The notes beneath the pieces were generated by a model. That model saw only the letters and a list, made by a program, of their open reading frames with translations, had not been told where the DNA came from and did no database searches. The translations under genes were made by a program, and so were the position numbers. Of a stretch of DNA of 64,000 nucleotides, positions 18,401-26,224 are shown piece after piece. Within the stretch, counting starts at the first letter, position 1. Each line of letters opens with the position of its first letter. Origin of the DNA: Ignavibacteria bacterium (GTDB lineage: Bacteria; Bacteroidota; Ignavibacteria; OLB7); assembly GCA_020635205.1 (NCBI GenBank), contig JACKAE010000004.1:248001-312000 (forward strand), given 5' to 3'.

Positions 18401-20537
18401 TCGGCCCGAAACCGGCGTAAACCCCCTCTGTTCCCCATACCGTAGAGTCGGTCGAAGGTTTGTGAGCGATGTCAGAGGTTGAGGGGAACCACCAGTAGAC
18501 CAGCCCTTTACTTCCGTAAGCGAGACCGAGGTTCGTGAGCATCCGCAGTTCTGCTGCCGTCCCGAAATGTCCAACAACCGTATCGAGTTTCGACGTTCCT
18601 CCATCGTCGTACGGGATCAAATTCATTGCCCCATTAAAACTCGGAGCTTGAATCAACCTTCGCCCCGTCGCTCGCGAGACACGAGCCGCATCACCCAGCC
18701 GGTGGAGCAATCCCCACCTCTTCCTATAGCGGGGGTGGGTAGTTGGTTCGGGAACCTCTGGTCCGAGCACACTCCAATCGGGAATGTATCGCCCAATCAG
18801 GAGACGTTGTAGTGTCTTCTCATACTCTTCAATCGAGGTTGGGTCGTCGATATCGATCTCCCCTAAGTGAAACCGACCGCCGTTCTCCTCTCGAATGCTC
18901 GGTATCTCTTCGTACCGGAGGTTGAACCACCTCTTGTTATCGGCAGAGTCAGTTCCCGTTGCGGGCATCGTCCAGAGATAGGTTTCAATCACCGTAGTGG
19001 CTGGCGAGCTCAAGTGGTGGTGGTGGAAGAGGTCGGCGATATAGGATTGTGTAGTGAACTCACCAACGGAATCCCGCTCGCCCGAAGCACCGCCGGGACG
19101 AGGGACGTTGAAGGTATCCCGAACCATCTGGGTGAGATACTCAAGCCCGACGTAAGCTGTTGGGTGTTGCTCCTCTACTGGGTGAACCCCGATCCAAGCT
19201 CGACGGAGCGAATCGTCTGGTACGTCATAGTCCGATGTGCCGTAGAGTGTACGGCGTATTAAGTCAATCCGCTGCTGCCTCCACGCCTTCGCTGCCGCAT
19301 CTGTCCCAAGTGTCAACTGCCCGTGCAGACTCCGAAGAGATACGCTCCGCAATGCCAACTGCTCTCCTCCGAGCCACGTGACTTTCAGGTCGAAGCGACG
19401 GGAGATACTACTGTCCAGTGTGTTCGGGTTGGTCGGTCCCCATGCGCCATTTGCTAAGAAGCGTAGGTCCAGGGGGAGAACCACTTCGCGATATTGATTC
19501 CAATTAAATGGTGGGCCGGATGGATAAAGATTATTTTTGGTCACATACAGTGTTGTGACAAGAAACGTGGTATCGACCGAAGCCACTGTACGAGGGGGGC
19601 TTGTCCCCGCATAAAAGTAGTCATCCTTCTGTACTTCGTAGATCACCTCTACCTTCAACAGTGAGTCTGTGTTGAGTGAGGTTCCGTTCTCGAAAAGATG
19701 CCCGGTAATCACGACGTAGTAGAGCGAGTCAAATCTCGAGGTCTCAGTCTTCCCTCCATCGGTGATCGATCGGTCATCCATAATCCACCGGTCAACCGTC
19801 TGTACGCTATCTTCTCCATGTGCCTGCGCCTGACTTGACCATCGGTAGATTCGGCGGGGAGCCTCATCCCACTCGTTGAATGTGATATGTTCTGCAATTA
19901 CTGTGTTGTGAGGCGTATTGCTTGAATCATAACGCTGTTCCCGTCGTGAAAGGGTATCATTTGGAATCCCTTGAGAGTTATAGACTATCTCTCCATAGAC
20001 AGTATCATCCATACTCATAAATCGAAACGGATAGTATGGCGACTGCACCGAGTCGAACGGATAGAACTCCACCGCGCGTGCATACCCGATCTGATTTGAG
20101 TATGGCCACGAATCCCACTGGCCAATACGGTGACCCTTCGATATGTCCGCACTCATCGCTAAGCTGTCGAAGTATTTCAGCGCGTTTATCGAGTCGGTCG
20201 CGTTCCCCGAATCGTAGTAGTCAGCGCTGATGAACAGATCCACTGCCATCGAGTCAAAGAATGACCAGATATTCGACACCTCTCCAGTCGAGTCGCGCAG
20301 ATTGCTCCCTCCATACGTTCCGATCAGGAAGAGGGTATCCGGCCAATTCCACATCCGCAGCATCGGTGGGGCAATCACCGTTCCGGTATCCGCACCGATT
20401 CCTCGACCACTTTGACCAAACAGCTCAACATTCCAGCAAACGACGACGATTGCAGTCAGAAGCATCACTCCACTGAGAGATATCTTTCGCCTCCTCCTAT
20501 TAGTTGCGATAGATCGATTGAACCACTGAGCATTCAT
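15444..20537 (-). CDS. Giant secreted T9SS cargo protein, glycosidase-like N-terminal half
   Basis: The product has 1,697 residues. ATG 20537 is chosen because GGAGGAG lies just upstream and the basic, hydrophobic signal (RRRRKISLSGVMLLTAIVVVC) follows. The frame is open 15 codons further. Residues about 80-830 look like a TIM-barrel, glycoside-hydrolase-like region: the segment AYGSKGLVYWWFPSTSD resembles the late barrel strand of such enzymes, but I cannot name a family or catalytic acids. Beta-sandwich-like segments follow. The last ~75 residues (QPNPTTGETELRFSVSRKEH ... GTYLVELKTLNGRVTEKIIV) are a T9SS type A sorting domain. A broken homologous fragment lies at 24155-24480, so this family has been duplicated locally. 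Surface location is well supported; activity is unknown. Confidence 0.88.
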   Translation of the reverse strand: MNAQWFNRSIATNRRRRKISLSGVMLLTAIVVVCWNVELFGQSGRGIGADTGTVIAPPMLRMWNWPDTLFLIGTYGGSNLRDSTGEVSNIWSFFDSMAVDLFISADYYDSGNATDSINALKYFDSLAMSADISKGHRIGQWDSWPYSNQIGYARAVEFYPFDSVQSPYYPFRFMSMDDTVYGEIVYNSQGIPNDTLSRREQRYDSSNTPHNTVIAEHITFNEWDEAPRRIYRWSSQAQAHGEDSVQTVDRWIMDDRSITDGGKTETSRFDSLYYVVITGHLFENGTSLNTDSLLKVEVIYEVQKDDYFYAGTSPPRTVASVDTTFLVTTLYVTKNNLYPSGPPFNWNQYREVVLPLDLRFLANGAWGPTNPNTLDSSISRRFDLKVTWLGGEQLALRSVSLRSLHGQLTLGTDAAAKAWRQQRIDLIRRTLYGTSDYDVPDDSLRRAWIGVHPVEEQHPTAYVGLEYLTQMVRDTFNVPRPGGASGERDSVGEFTTQSYIADLFHHHHLSSPATTVIETYLWTMPATGTDSADNKRWFNLRYEEIPSIREENGGRFHLGEIDIDDPTSIEEYEKTLQRLLIGRYIPDWSVLGPEVPEPTTHPRYRKRWGLLHRLGDAARVSRATGRRLIQAPSFNGAMNLIPYDDGGTSKLDTVVGHFGTAAELRMLTNLGLAYGSKGLVYWWFPSTSDIAHKPSTDSTVWGTEGVYAGFGPIGSDYEGCYTYDTLRNTVDWTLHTGKHPPKSDPVTTIPDFYVGFGTRTRAVKNVNRRLKEIGKVMMNLTWRESYSVHYTTRWPWDSGMLDYKSRPLGSTEILKGVRAWDPRTGAIDSAWATFVEVGMFDKQDTNYNNYEERLRDGTYLMVVNRRTFERPDHVLATSARGRKMDSLAESRTVELTLDFPYQDTTYSTQYNVWFRVREILPSRIPLPLLGARTPVDTAFRGGPGKKVFVHLPPGESALLELSYAAPDESMVPGVLAHNNQRKGIFDEEDGKYMGVYHRYDSTIGDWHVYFRRSLPVSPTGTILWEPVEHDLSAKLSEDDPVTTQNSHPSLTFRRLSNSTEIVSVVWTAHGSGGTRQVLLREGWFEDYFDSTAGVPVSNFSWMPVKQVVGLHKGVNADEWGTPVIASSSASSGIGEYIAWSDSTVGIIARGLLYDTTVGIGLSWTPYDTITKPWNNAGFGVGKFPSMPPFTHRGMGQESSPIVWQQPGVTNTGISYTRLGYVPPSVGPKLQLIHLDPSTFWISPNADPYATNHYLNPSIDQSQDGLGRVMEGVTWEQKVGTNSEIYFHAVYYDSSVDESILITNAIGKIVNTQVTNPPPCYPVVSSQNQVMSVADSSAIPLFSISYESMYCCDKMSLLETKWLFTGPLWVNSGSPPWHQNPRTYWHTGKNPSGVSSTGSLVNRYTILYAAPPDSTLRTSREFFARSRPGGYEAEGLQVGARIPDSLPYSFSARLYDVWVSDAVESRGIAMEEMGRPDSLSDMIAMLRSKNFQTGDSLSLGGTIYLQFFAQDSAGVSDKWYDAITELVDSSSGAVVLQLDSTRVSVAHRDINLELDSTVDLLSGTYYLRLRLVASTFGPNISLDSNYWITPLSGWIESFTGKRLRKLDGEAGNGLRISAQPNPTTGETELRFSVSRKEHVSMTVYDAMGREVERMIEKELFEAGRYAVEFDGSTLKPGTYLVELKTLNGRVTEKIIVQR

Positions 20538-20593
20538 ACTCTCCTCCGTGAGGTTTGGTGTGTACTGGCCAGTAGAAAACATTGCGATATTCT

Positions 20594-22267
20594 CTACTGT
20601 TTTATGATCTGGTGTTGTGCAATCACCTGTTCATCTCGGTCGTAGACTACTAACAGATAACTTCCCGAGGTAACATCGTTGCATCGCCACAAGGCCTCGC
20701 CTTGCCACCCCTGAATCGAACCTTCCACTACAAGACGACCAGACATATCGTAGACTCGAAGAAGTGACGGGGAAGCCTTCAGGTCACCTCGCCATGCCAC
20801 GTGCAACTCGTCAGTAACTGGGTTTGGCCAGATGTGCAATGCCGAGCCATGTTCAACAGTCGCAACAACCTCGACTCCAGATGTTGTGTCGTCAGTCGGG
20901 ATATATGGGCCTCCTTCCAGCAGAATTACGATTCCTTGTTCTAAGTTGAACCACCCCGGGTTTGCTGTTAAATAATCTTCCCAGCCGTTCCCCGACACAT
21001 CCCCAACTGGCCCGCCCTGACCAAATACATTGCCCGGGGTCAAACCACCATCTGCTGCTGAGTAATACGCATCATAACTGTAGTTTGGACCGTTCTTCCC
21101 TCCCTGAAAAAACATCACTCGTGCTCCGAGCATGATTATTGACTCAAAGCGCTGGAGTGAATCACCGAGATATCCTCCACTACCGAAGATGCTGTATCCC
21201 GGGAAGTAACCGTCAGCATCGTCAATCGTCAATTGCCGATCACGTATGTTTTTGCCGGCTGCCGAACGATAGAGATAGACTCCAAGAGGGGTTGCATAAA
21301 GCAATCGCAAGATGTCTTTGACGCCATCTCCATCACAGTCCAGAAGAGTAAATTTTGCGTCAATGTTCACACTTGCTTTATCGAGTGTGACAGAGTGATC
21401 TGGAATGATCGACAGGTCGGAGAGGCGATTTTTGCCCCACCAGAACTTGTAGCGGATAGGGCGATTGCCAGGACCAGTACCGACATAGTTTGCCCCGATC
21501 ATAAGATCGGGAAGCGAGTCTCCGTCAAGGTCCCCCACAGCGGCATAGACATCCGTCAGGTTCTCCTCGGTATCCTTCAAGACCACCGTCGGCGTGTCCA
21601 ACTGGAACTCTGGGCCGCCCTCGAATATCCAAATCTCGGCTTTCGCCGTTCGCTGTAAGTCCCTCAGAAACGAACCAAAAACCAGTAGTAGCTCATCGTC
21701 ACCATCGTTATCAATATCCGAAACAAGAATATCTCGTGGATAGGCTGATGAACTATCCTGATAGCTCGCTGTATTCAGCACCATTGCTGGTTCTTCCTGT
21801 TTGCCCAAAGAGTCCTTCAACTCGTAGAACATTAAGCGAGCCGTCATGTGGTTGACTCCTCGTATCTCTCGAATATCTGCACGGGTAAAGCCCACAAGGA
21901 GGTTGCCGTCTCCACGGAAGTCACCAAGAACAGGACGCCACGGGACACCTGCACCTGAATCGAACGTCCAATACGGATTCGTTGTGTGAACATTATTACT
22001 ATCGACATACACGCGCCATTCGGCAGTCGCTCCAATCAGCACAGCAAGATCGGGTAGTCCTGAGTGATTGACATCACCAATTGCCCCAGCACCCTCCCCC
22101 ACACGATCCCCACCAACAACACCACCCCGCACCATCCAGATACGACGCAACAATACTGCATCATCGTTCTGCACAATCTCGTTTTGCGCTTCGAGAGAAA
22201 TTGACGTGAAGAACAACACTCCGAGGAGTGGAAGAAATCGTGCGATGTGGAAGGTTTGTTGAAACAT
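20594..22267 (-). CDS. Secreted FG-GAP/VCBS-like propeller protein with T9SS domain (copy A)
   Basis: The product has 557 residues with a signal peptide (FLPLLGVLFFTSISLEAQ). The body has several FG-GAP/VCBS-type units, shown by Asp-rich calcium-binding-like loops such as DIDNDGDDELLLVFG, GDLDGDSLPDLMIGANY and DCDGDGVKDILRLLY, consistent with a beta propeller. The C-terminus (IWPNPVTDELHVAWRGD ... GSYLLVVYDRDEQVIAQHQIIK) is a T9SS type A sorting domain. It is the tandem twin of the next gene: about 0.9 kb is nearly identical, while a stretch near the N-terminus differs. It lies between the giant cargo gene and its twin, all on the minus strand. A role in adhesion or surface display is inferred from the fold. 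Confidence 0.9.
   Translation of the reverse strand: MFQQTFHIARFLPLLGVLFFTSISLEAQNEIVQNDDAVLLRRIWMVRGGVVGGDRVGEGAGAIGDVNHSGLPDLAVLIGATAEWRVYVDSNNVHTTNPYWTFDSGAGVPWRPVLGDFRGDGNLLVGFTRADIREIRGVNHMTARLMFYELKDSLGKQEEPAMVLNTASYQDSSSAYPRDILVSDIDNDGDDELLLVFGSFLRDLQRTAKAEIWIFEGGPEFQLDTPTVVLKDTEENLTDVYAAVGDLDGDSLPDLMIGANYVGTGPGNRPIRYKFWWGKNRLSDLSIIPDHSVTLDKASVNIDAKFTLLDCDGDGVKDILRLLYATPLGVYLYRSAAGKNIRDRQLTIDDADGYFPGYSIFGSGGYLGDSLQRFESIIMLGARVMFFQGGKNGPNYSYDAYYSAADGGLTPGNVFGQGGPVGDVSGNGWEDYLTANPGWFNLEQGIVILLEGGPYIPTDDTTSGVEVVATVEHGSALHIWPNPVTDELHVAWRGDLKASPSLLRVYDMSGRLVVEGSIQGWQGEALWRCNDVTSGSYLLVVYDRDEQVIAQHQIIKQ
20734..21631 (-). repeat. Near-identical block, copy A (partner 22548-23445)
   Basis: This 898-base block recurs at a constant offset of 1,814 bases. 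By eye I count about five differences, two of them adjacent silent ones near 21099-21117. It covers the central and C-terminal coding parts of the two paralogues. Confidence 0.9.
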
Positions 22268-22404
22268 TGGTACAGCCTATAGTGAACATGATCTCCGTAC
22301 TGTTGGTGAACCTACTTGCTCTCTCTCGGCTTTGCAAGTGAAAAATGAAGGGGGATAAAGATGTGCGCTCTTTTCTTTTTCTCCTTAAGTATACTTGGGT
22401 ATAG

Positions 22405-24075
22405 TTACTCCTCTTTGATGATGTTAGTTTGCGCGAGCATTCGTTCATTACGGTCGTAAACTACCAGCAGATAACTTCCTACAGCTACCGATCCACACTT
22501 CCAGACGGCTTCTCCTCGCCACCCTTCAACTGATCCATCAACGACCAGACGACCAGACATATCGTAGACTCGAAGAAGTGATGGGGAAGCCTTCAGGTCA
22601 CCTCGCCATGCCACGTGCAACTCGTCAGTAACTGGGTTTGGCCAGATGTGCAATGCCGAGCCATGTTCAACAGTCGCAACAACCTCGACTCCAGATGTTG
22701 TGTCGTCAGTCGGGATGTATGGGCCTCCTTCCAGCAGAATTACGATTCCTTGTTCTAAGTTGAACCACCCCGGGTTTGCTGTTAAATAATCTTCCCAGCC
22801 GTTCCCCGACACATCCCCAACTGGCCCGCCCTGACCAAATACATTGCCCGGGGTCAAACCATCATCTGCTGCTGAGTAATACGCATCATAACTGTAGTTT
22901 GGACCGTTCTTCCCTCCTTGAAAAAACATTACTCGTGCTCCGAGCATGATTATTGACTCAAAGCGCTGGAGTGAATCACCGAGATATCCTCCACTACCGA
23001 AGATGCTGTATCCCGGGAAGTAACCGTCAGCATCGTCAATCGTCAATTGCCGATCACGTATGTTTTTGCCGGCTGCCGAACGATAGAGATAGACTCCAAG
23101 AGGGGTTGCATAAAGCAATCGCAAGATGTCTTTGACGCCATCTCCATCACAGTCCAGAAGAGTAAATTTTGCGTCAATGTTCACACTTGCTTTATCGAGT
23201 GTGACAGAGTGATCTGGAATGATCGACAGGTCGGAGAGGCGATTTTTGCCCCACCAGAACTTGTAGCGGATAGGGCGATTGCCAGGACCAGTACCGACAT
23301 AGTTTGCCCCGATCATAAGATCGGGAAGCGAGTCTCCGTCAAGGTCCCCCACAGCGGCATAGACATCCGTCAGGTTCTCCTCGGTATCCTTCAAGACCAC
23401 CGTCGGCGTGTCCAACTGGAACTCTGGGCCGCCCTCGAATATCCATACCTCTGCGCGCTTGTCGACCTCTTGGTCAAACTGTATTCCTGGTACAATGACA
23501 ATCAGTTCATCGTCACCATCTTGATTTAGATCGACTGCAAACATATCCGTAATTGTTGACTCTAATCCTGGCCATATTCCTCGTGATGGATCAAAAGTTC
23601 CAACACCACGTAAGTCTATTGTATCGTTATCAATTGCATAGGCCTTGACTAACGGGTGATATTGTGTTCGGCCTGCTGGTTTGGTTGTATAGAAGTCTGC
23701 AAAGACAACATACTCTTGACTCCCTCCCCAGAAGTTGCCAACAACAGGATAGGAAAGTGTCGTGCTATGAAAGAAGGATTGAGCAGGAGTGTCGGATATA
23801 GGTGAACCTCCATATTGAAGATGCCATACACCAGTGCTTCCGAGTCCCCAGATAAAATCCTGAAGTGAATCGTGGTTTACATCAGTTAAGGCTCCAGCAA
23901 GTGCTCCCACCCGATCCCCTCCGACAACACCACCGCGCATCATCCAAACACGGCGCAACAACACCGCTTCCGGGTTCTGCACAATCTCATTTTGCGCTTC
24001 GAGAGAAATTGACGTGAAGAACAACACCCCGAGGAGTGGAAGAAAAAGAGAAGTATGGAGAGTAGAGAAACGCAT
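22405..24075 (-). CDS. Secreted FG-GAP/VCBS-like propeller protein with T9SS domain (copy B)
   Basis: The product has 556 residues, the tandem paralogue of copy A, with the same signal core (FLPLLGVLFFTSISLEAQ), the same Asp-rich FG-GAP/VCBS loops and the same sorting domain with a slightly different end (YDRNERMLAQTNIIKEE). Residues about 50-210 (DNA about 23446-23910) differ strongly from copy A, and this part is AT-richer (for example GTFDPSRGIWPGLES and VDLNQDGDDELIVIVPG). The segments on either side are almost identical in DNA. This mosaic pattern suggests gene conversion or segment exchange. Signal peptide and sorting domain indicate T9SS export to the surface; the ligand is unknown. 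Confidence 0.9.
   Translation of the reverse strand: MRFSTLHTSLFLPLLGVLFFTSISLEAQNEIVQNPEAVLLRRVWMMRGGVVGGDRVGALAGALTDVNHDSLQDFIWGLGSTGVWHLQYGGSPISDTPAQSFFHSTTLSYPVVGNFWGGSQEYVVFADFYTTKPAGRTQYHPLVKAYAIDNDTIDLRGVGTFDPSRGIWPGLESTITDMFAVDLNQDGDDELIVIVPGIQFDQEVDKRAEVWIFEGGPEFQLDTPTVVLKDTEENLTDVYAAVGDLDGDSLPDLMIGANYVGTGPGNRPIRYKFWWGKNRLSDLSIIPDHSVTLDKASVNIDAKFTLLDCDGDGVKDILRLLYATPLGVYLYRSAAGKNIRDRQLTIDDADGYFPGYSIFGSGGYLGDSLQRFESIIMLGARVMFFQGGKNGPNYSYDAYYSAADDGLTPGNVFGQGGPVGDVSGNGWEDYLTANPGWFNLEQGIVILLEGGPYIPTDDTTSGVEVVATVEHGSALHIWPNPVTDELHVAWRGDLKASPSLLRVYDMSGRLVVDGSVEGWRGEAVWKCGSVAVGSYLLVVYDRNERMLAQTNIIKEE
22548..23445 (-). repeat. Near-identical block, copy B (partner 20734-21631)
   Basis: This is the second member of the 898-base tandem repeat. 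Identity breaks sharply at 23446, where the N-terminal divergent segment begins, and resumes near 23936 over the signal-peptide coding region. Confidence 0.9.
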
Positions 24076-24154
24076 ACAAATATCATATTGAACGTTTTGT
24101 TAACGATAAGTATACAGAAGTATAAATCACTTTGCAAAGTAAAAGTCTTCCCCT

Positions 24155-24480
24155 ATCGTCCTGTGATTCTCTGCTGATGTCGCTGCTGTATCAAGTCAAT
24201 TCGCTGTCGCTTCCACCCTATCGCTGCCGCATCTGTCCCAAGTGTCAACTGCACGTGTACGCCCCGGAGAGATACGCTCCGCAATGCCAACTGCTCTCCT
24301 CCGAGCCACGCGACATTCAGGTCGAAGCGACGGGAGATATACTCTTCTACTGTACTCAGGTGCGTTGGTCCCCACGTTTTGCATCAACGTAACCCCTGTT
24401 AAAGGAGGGATCAACTGTCGTCCCCTTGAGAATGTTGTCCCTTTATTCCCCCCTTCGATCTTCTCTCTCATATTGTTAAG
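24155..24480 (-). pseudogene. Decayed fragment of the giant T9SS cargo gene
   Basis: Read on the minus strand, 24376-24165 gives a peptide containing SRRFDLNVAWLGGEQLALRS and LTLGTDAAA, followed by RQRIDLIQ and then a stop at 24153-24155. It closely matches the giant cargo protein near DNA 19258-19440 (SRRFDLKVTWLGGEQLALRS, LTLGTDAAA, RQQRIDLI). Upstream, 24377-24471 continues the similarity weakly in another frame (RQLIPPLTGVTLMQN against REVVLPLDLRFLANG), so a frameshift is likely. Only about 70-100 codons of a ~1,700-codon gene remain and no start context is left. It is a relic of a second copy, now lying between the propeller gene and tRNA-Ser. Confidence 0.85.
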
Positions 24481-24592
24481 TTCTTCTCAACCGGACGCTT
24501 TTTTTTACTCTATCACACTTCGCCATTTCTTCTTCAATCTCTACAAGTGTATATTTGCAGGATTGCGAGTTGTGCGGGAGCACAACGTTGAC

Positions 24593-24675
24593 GGAGGGTT
24601 CGCATAATTGGTATTGCAGCGGTCTTGAAAACCGCCGGGCGTGAGCCTGTGGGGGTTCGAGTCCCTCACCCTCCG
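24593..24675 (+). tRNA. tRNA-Ser (anticodon UGA)
   Basis: A 7-bp acceptor stem pairs GGAGGGT (24593-24599) with ACCCTCC (24668-24674); the discriminator is G and CCA is not encoded. The anticodon arm is GCGGT-CTTGAAA-ACCGC with anticodon TGA. A long variable arm follows, as expected for a class II serine tRNA, and then a T arm with GGTTCGAGTCC. It sits beside the decayed cargo fragment, a typical position for integration or rearrangement. Confidence 0.95.
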
Positions 24676-24780
24676 CATATAGCCGTCGTTGCGGGTTCTG
24701 TAAAGAATCAGCAACGACGGCGTTGATTATCGATGATATCCTATCATATTGAGTTGTTCAGTTGTTATGGAGAAGTGCTG

Positions 24781-25353
24781 ATGTCACGTATGTACAGTGG
24801 TTTTGTTCTGCTCTCCCTCTTTCTCTTCAGTGGATGTCTCACTGCATCTCGCAAAATCATCAAGTTCGACTTGAATCCAGATGGATCGGGTAAGGGGTCG
24901 ATGATATTCCTCGACATTATGTCGATGCAGGAAGATGAGAACGATCGCTCAGTACAAGATTACACGGCGCTCGTAAACGACTGGCTGAATGGAACTCAGT
25001 TCGAGGAAGCGAACCCAAGTCTCTACGACATACAAAAGCGATTGGCAGCCGACAAGAACAGACTGAATGCAGAGATTACGTTTAAGTTTGGGAACTATGC
25101 GGATGTCGGTCTCTACCGCCACCACGACTCCGGCCCCTGGATGTACTACGCTTACCTGAACACCTCGAAGGTTGAGTACTTCGACACAACAAACGGTGAG
25201 TATGCTGGTGGCGCAATGCCAGTGATCTTTTGGCCGGAGAAGACCACTGAGTTCCGTATCGCCAACTCCTTTAACCACGAAGAACGTCCGGTACACTCGC
25301 TCTACTCGCTCTACAATGACTTGGGAGTTACGCCAAACGAGGGGGAGAAATAG
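24781..25353 (+). CDS. Hypothetical lipoprotein
   Basis: The product has 190 residues from ATG 24781, preceded by GGAGAAG at a suitable distance; the frame is open further upstream to 24733 without such a site. The signal is FVLLSLFLFSGC with a lipobox Cys near residue 19. The mature part is mixed alpha/beta, including KFDLNPDGSGKGSMIFLDI near the start and a Tyr/Trp-rich middle (GLYRHHDSGPWMYYAYL). I do not recognise the family. The opening beta hairpin resembles other bacterial lipoproteins that start with a Gly-rich strand after the lipobox, but that is a weak likeness. It ends 3 bases before the NIF3-family gene, so they are likely cotranscribed. Confidence 0.75.
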   Translation: MSRMYSGFVLLSLFLFSGCLTASRKIIKFDLNPDGSGKGSMIFLDIMSMQEDENDRSVQDYTALVNDWLNGTQFEEANPSLYDIQKRLAADKNRLNAEITFKFGNYADVGLYRHHDSGPWMYYAYLNTSKVEYFDTTNGEYAGGAMPVIFWPEKTTEFRIANSFNHEERPVHSLYSLYNDLGVTPNEGEK

Positions 25354-25356
25354 CTG

Positions 25357-26166
25357 ATGAGAATCACCCACTTCCTTGAACACTTGGATACGGTTATTCC
25401 AATCAACCTCGCAATGCAGGATGATCCTGTTGGATTGCAAGTGATGGCTGAAGATCGTGAGTTGACGAAGGTAGTGGTAGCCTACGAGTTGAACGAAACG
25501 ATTGTGTTGAATGCTGCGAACGAAGGTGCAGAATTAATCGTGGCTTTCCACCCCCTTATCTATCCACACCTACGTTCAATTACTGGTAAGGACCGCGTGG
25601 AACGGACTGTGCTCAGACTAATCGAGAACCGCATAGGTCTCTACATCGTGCACACAGCATTTGACGCTCACCCACGGGGAACCAGTTGGCTGTTAGCAAA
25701 TGCACTTGGGTGTACAAACATCCGCCCGATAGTGCCGAACGCGCTCCTTGCTGGGGCTGGAATGGGGGCAGTAGGCAAACTTGTTGAGCCAACTCCTCTA
25801 TCAAAACTTTCGCAACAGGTGAAAGAGGTTTGTGGAACTCCAGTTGTGCGCGTTTCGGCTGTTACTGAAATGGATCGTGATCCGAACATTGCAACGGTGG
25901 CAATTCTCGGAGGGAGTGGGATGAGCTTCTACGGTGATGCTCTCAGTTGCGGGGCTGACGCATTTATCACAGCCGACACCCGTTACCACGCATTTCACGC
26001 GGCAAACGACGGAATACCGATTTTAGATCCCGGACATGCTGAATCGGAACGGTTTGTTGTTGAAGGAATTGCTACTTTGATTAATGAATTGATCGAACAA
26101 GAAACTTTGGCAGTTGAAGTTATTCCACTGCACATTAAGACAAACCCCATTCACTACATCGTCTGA
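25357..26166 (+). CDS. NIF3-family dinuclear metal-binding protein (YbgI-like)
   Basis: The product has 269 residues, normal for the short form of the family, which lacks the inserted PII-like domain. Typical metal-site motifs are present: DPVGLQV near the N-terminus, the His of AFHPLIYPHLRS, HTAFDAHPRGTSWLLANAL, and the C-terminal His-Ala-Glu-Ser-Glu of DPGHAESERF. A GGGGGAG lies upstream of the ATG. NIF3/YbgI proteins form toroidal hexamers with two metal ions per subunit; some are described as GTP cyclohydrolase type 1-like, but the physiological role remains uncertain. In many genomes this gene precedes a zinc-ribbon coiled-coil gene, as here, which supports the call. Confidence 0.92.
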   Translation: MRITHFLEHLDTVIPINLAMQDDPVGLQVMAEDRELTKVVVAYELNETIVLNAANEGAELIVAFHPLIYPHLRSITGKDRVERTVLRLIENRIGLYIVHTAFDAHPRGTSWLLANALGCTNIRPIVPNALLAGAGMGAVGKLVEPTPLSKLSQQVKEVCGTPVVRVSAVTEMDRDPNIATVAILGGSGMSFYGDALSCGADAFITADTRYHAFHAANDGIPILDPGHAESERFVVEGIATLINELIEQETLAVEVIPLHIKTNPIHYIV

Positions 26167-26224
26167 ATAAAAGCGGTATATTTTTCTCTCGAATTTTTAC
26201 GACTTCAGAAGGAGGACATTGTTC

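Noticed and set aside
24196..24471. 91-residue minus-strand frame
   Set aside because: It crosses the cargo-gene relic in a non-homologous frame for most of its length; it is a by-product of the relic and its frameshift.
15444..24593. Possible prophage or integrative element ending at tRNA-Ser
   Set aside because: No integrase, attachment-site repeat, phage or conjugation gene is seen; the content is T9SS cargo proteins.
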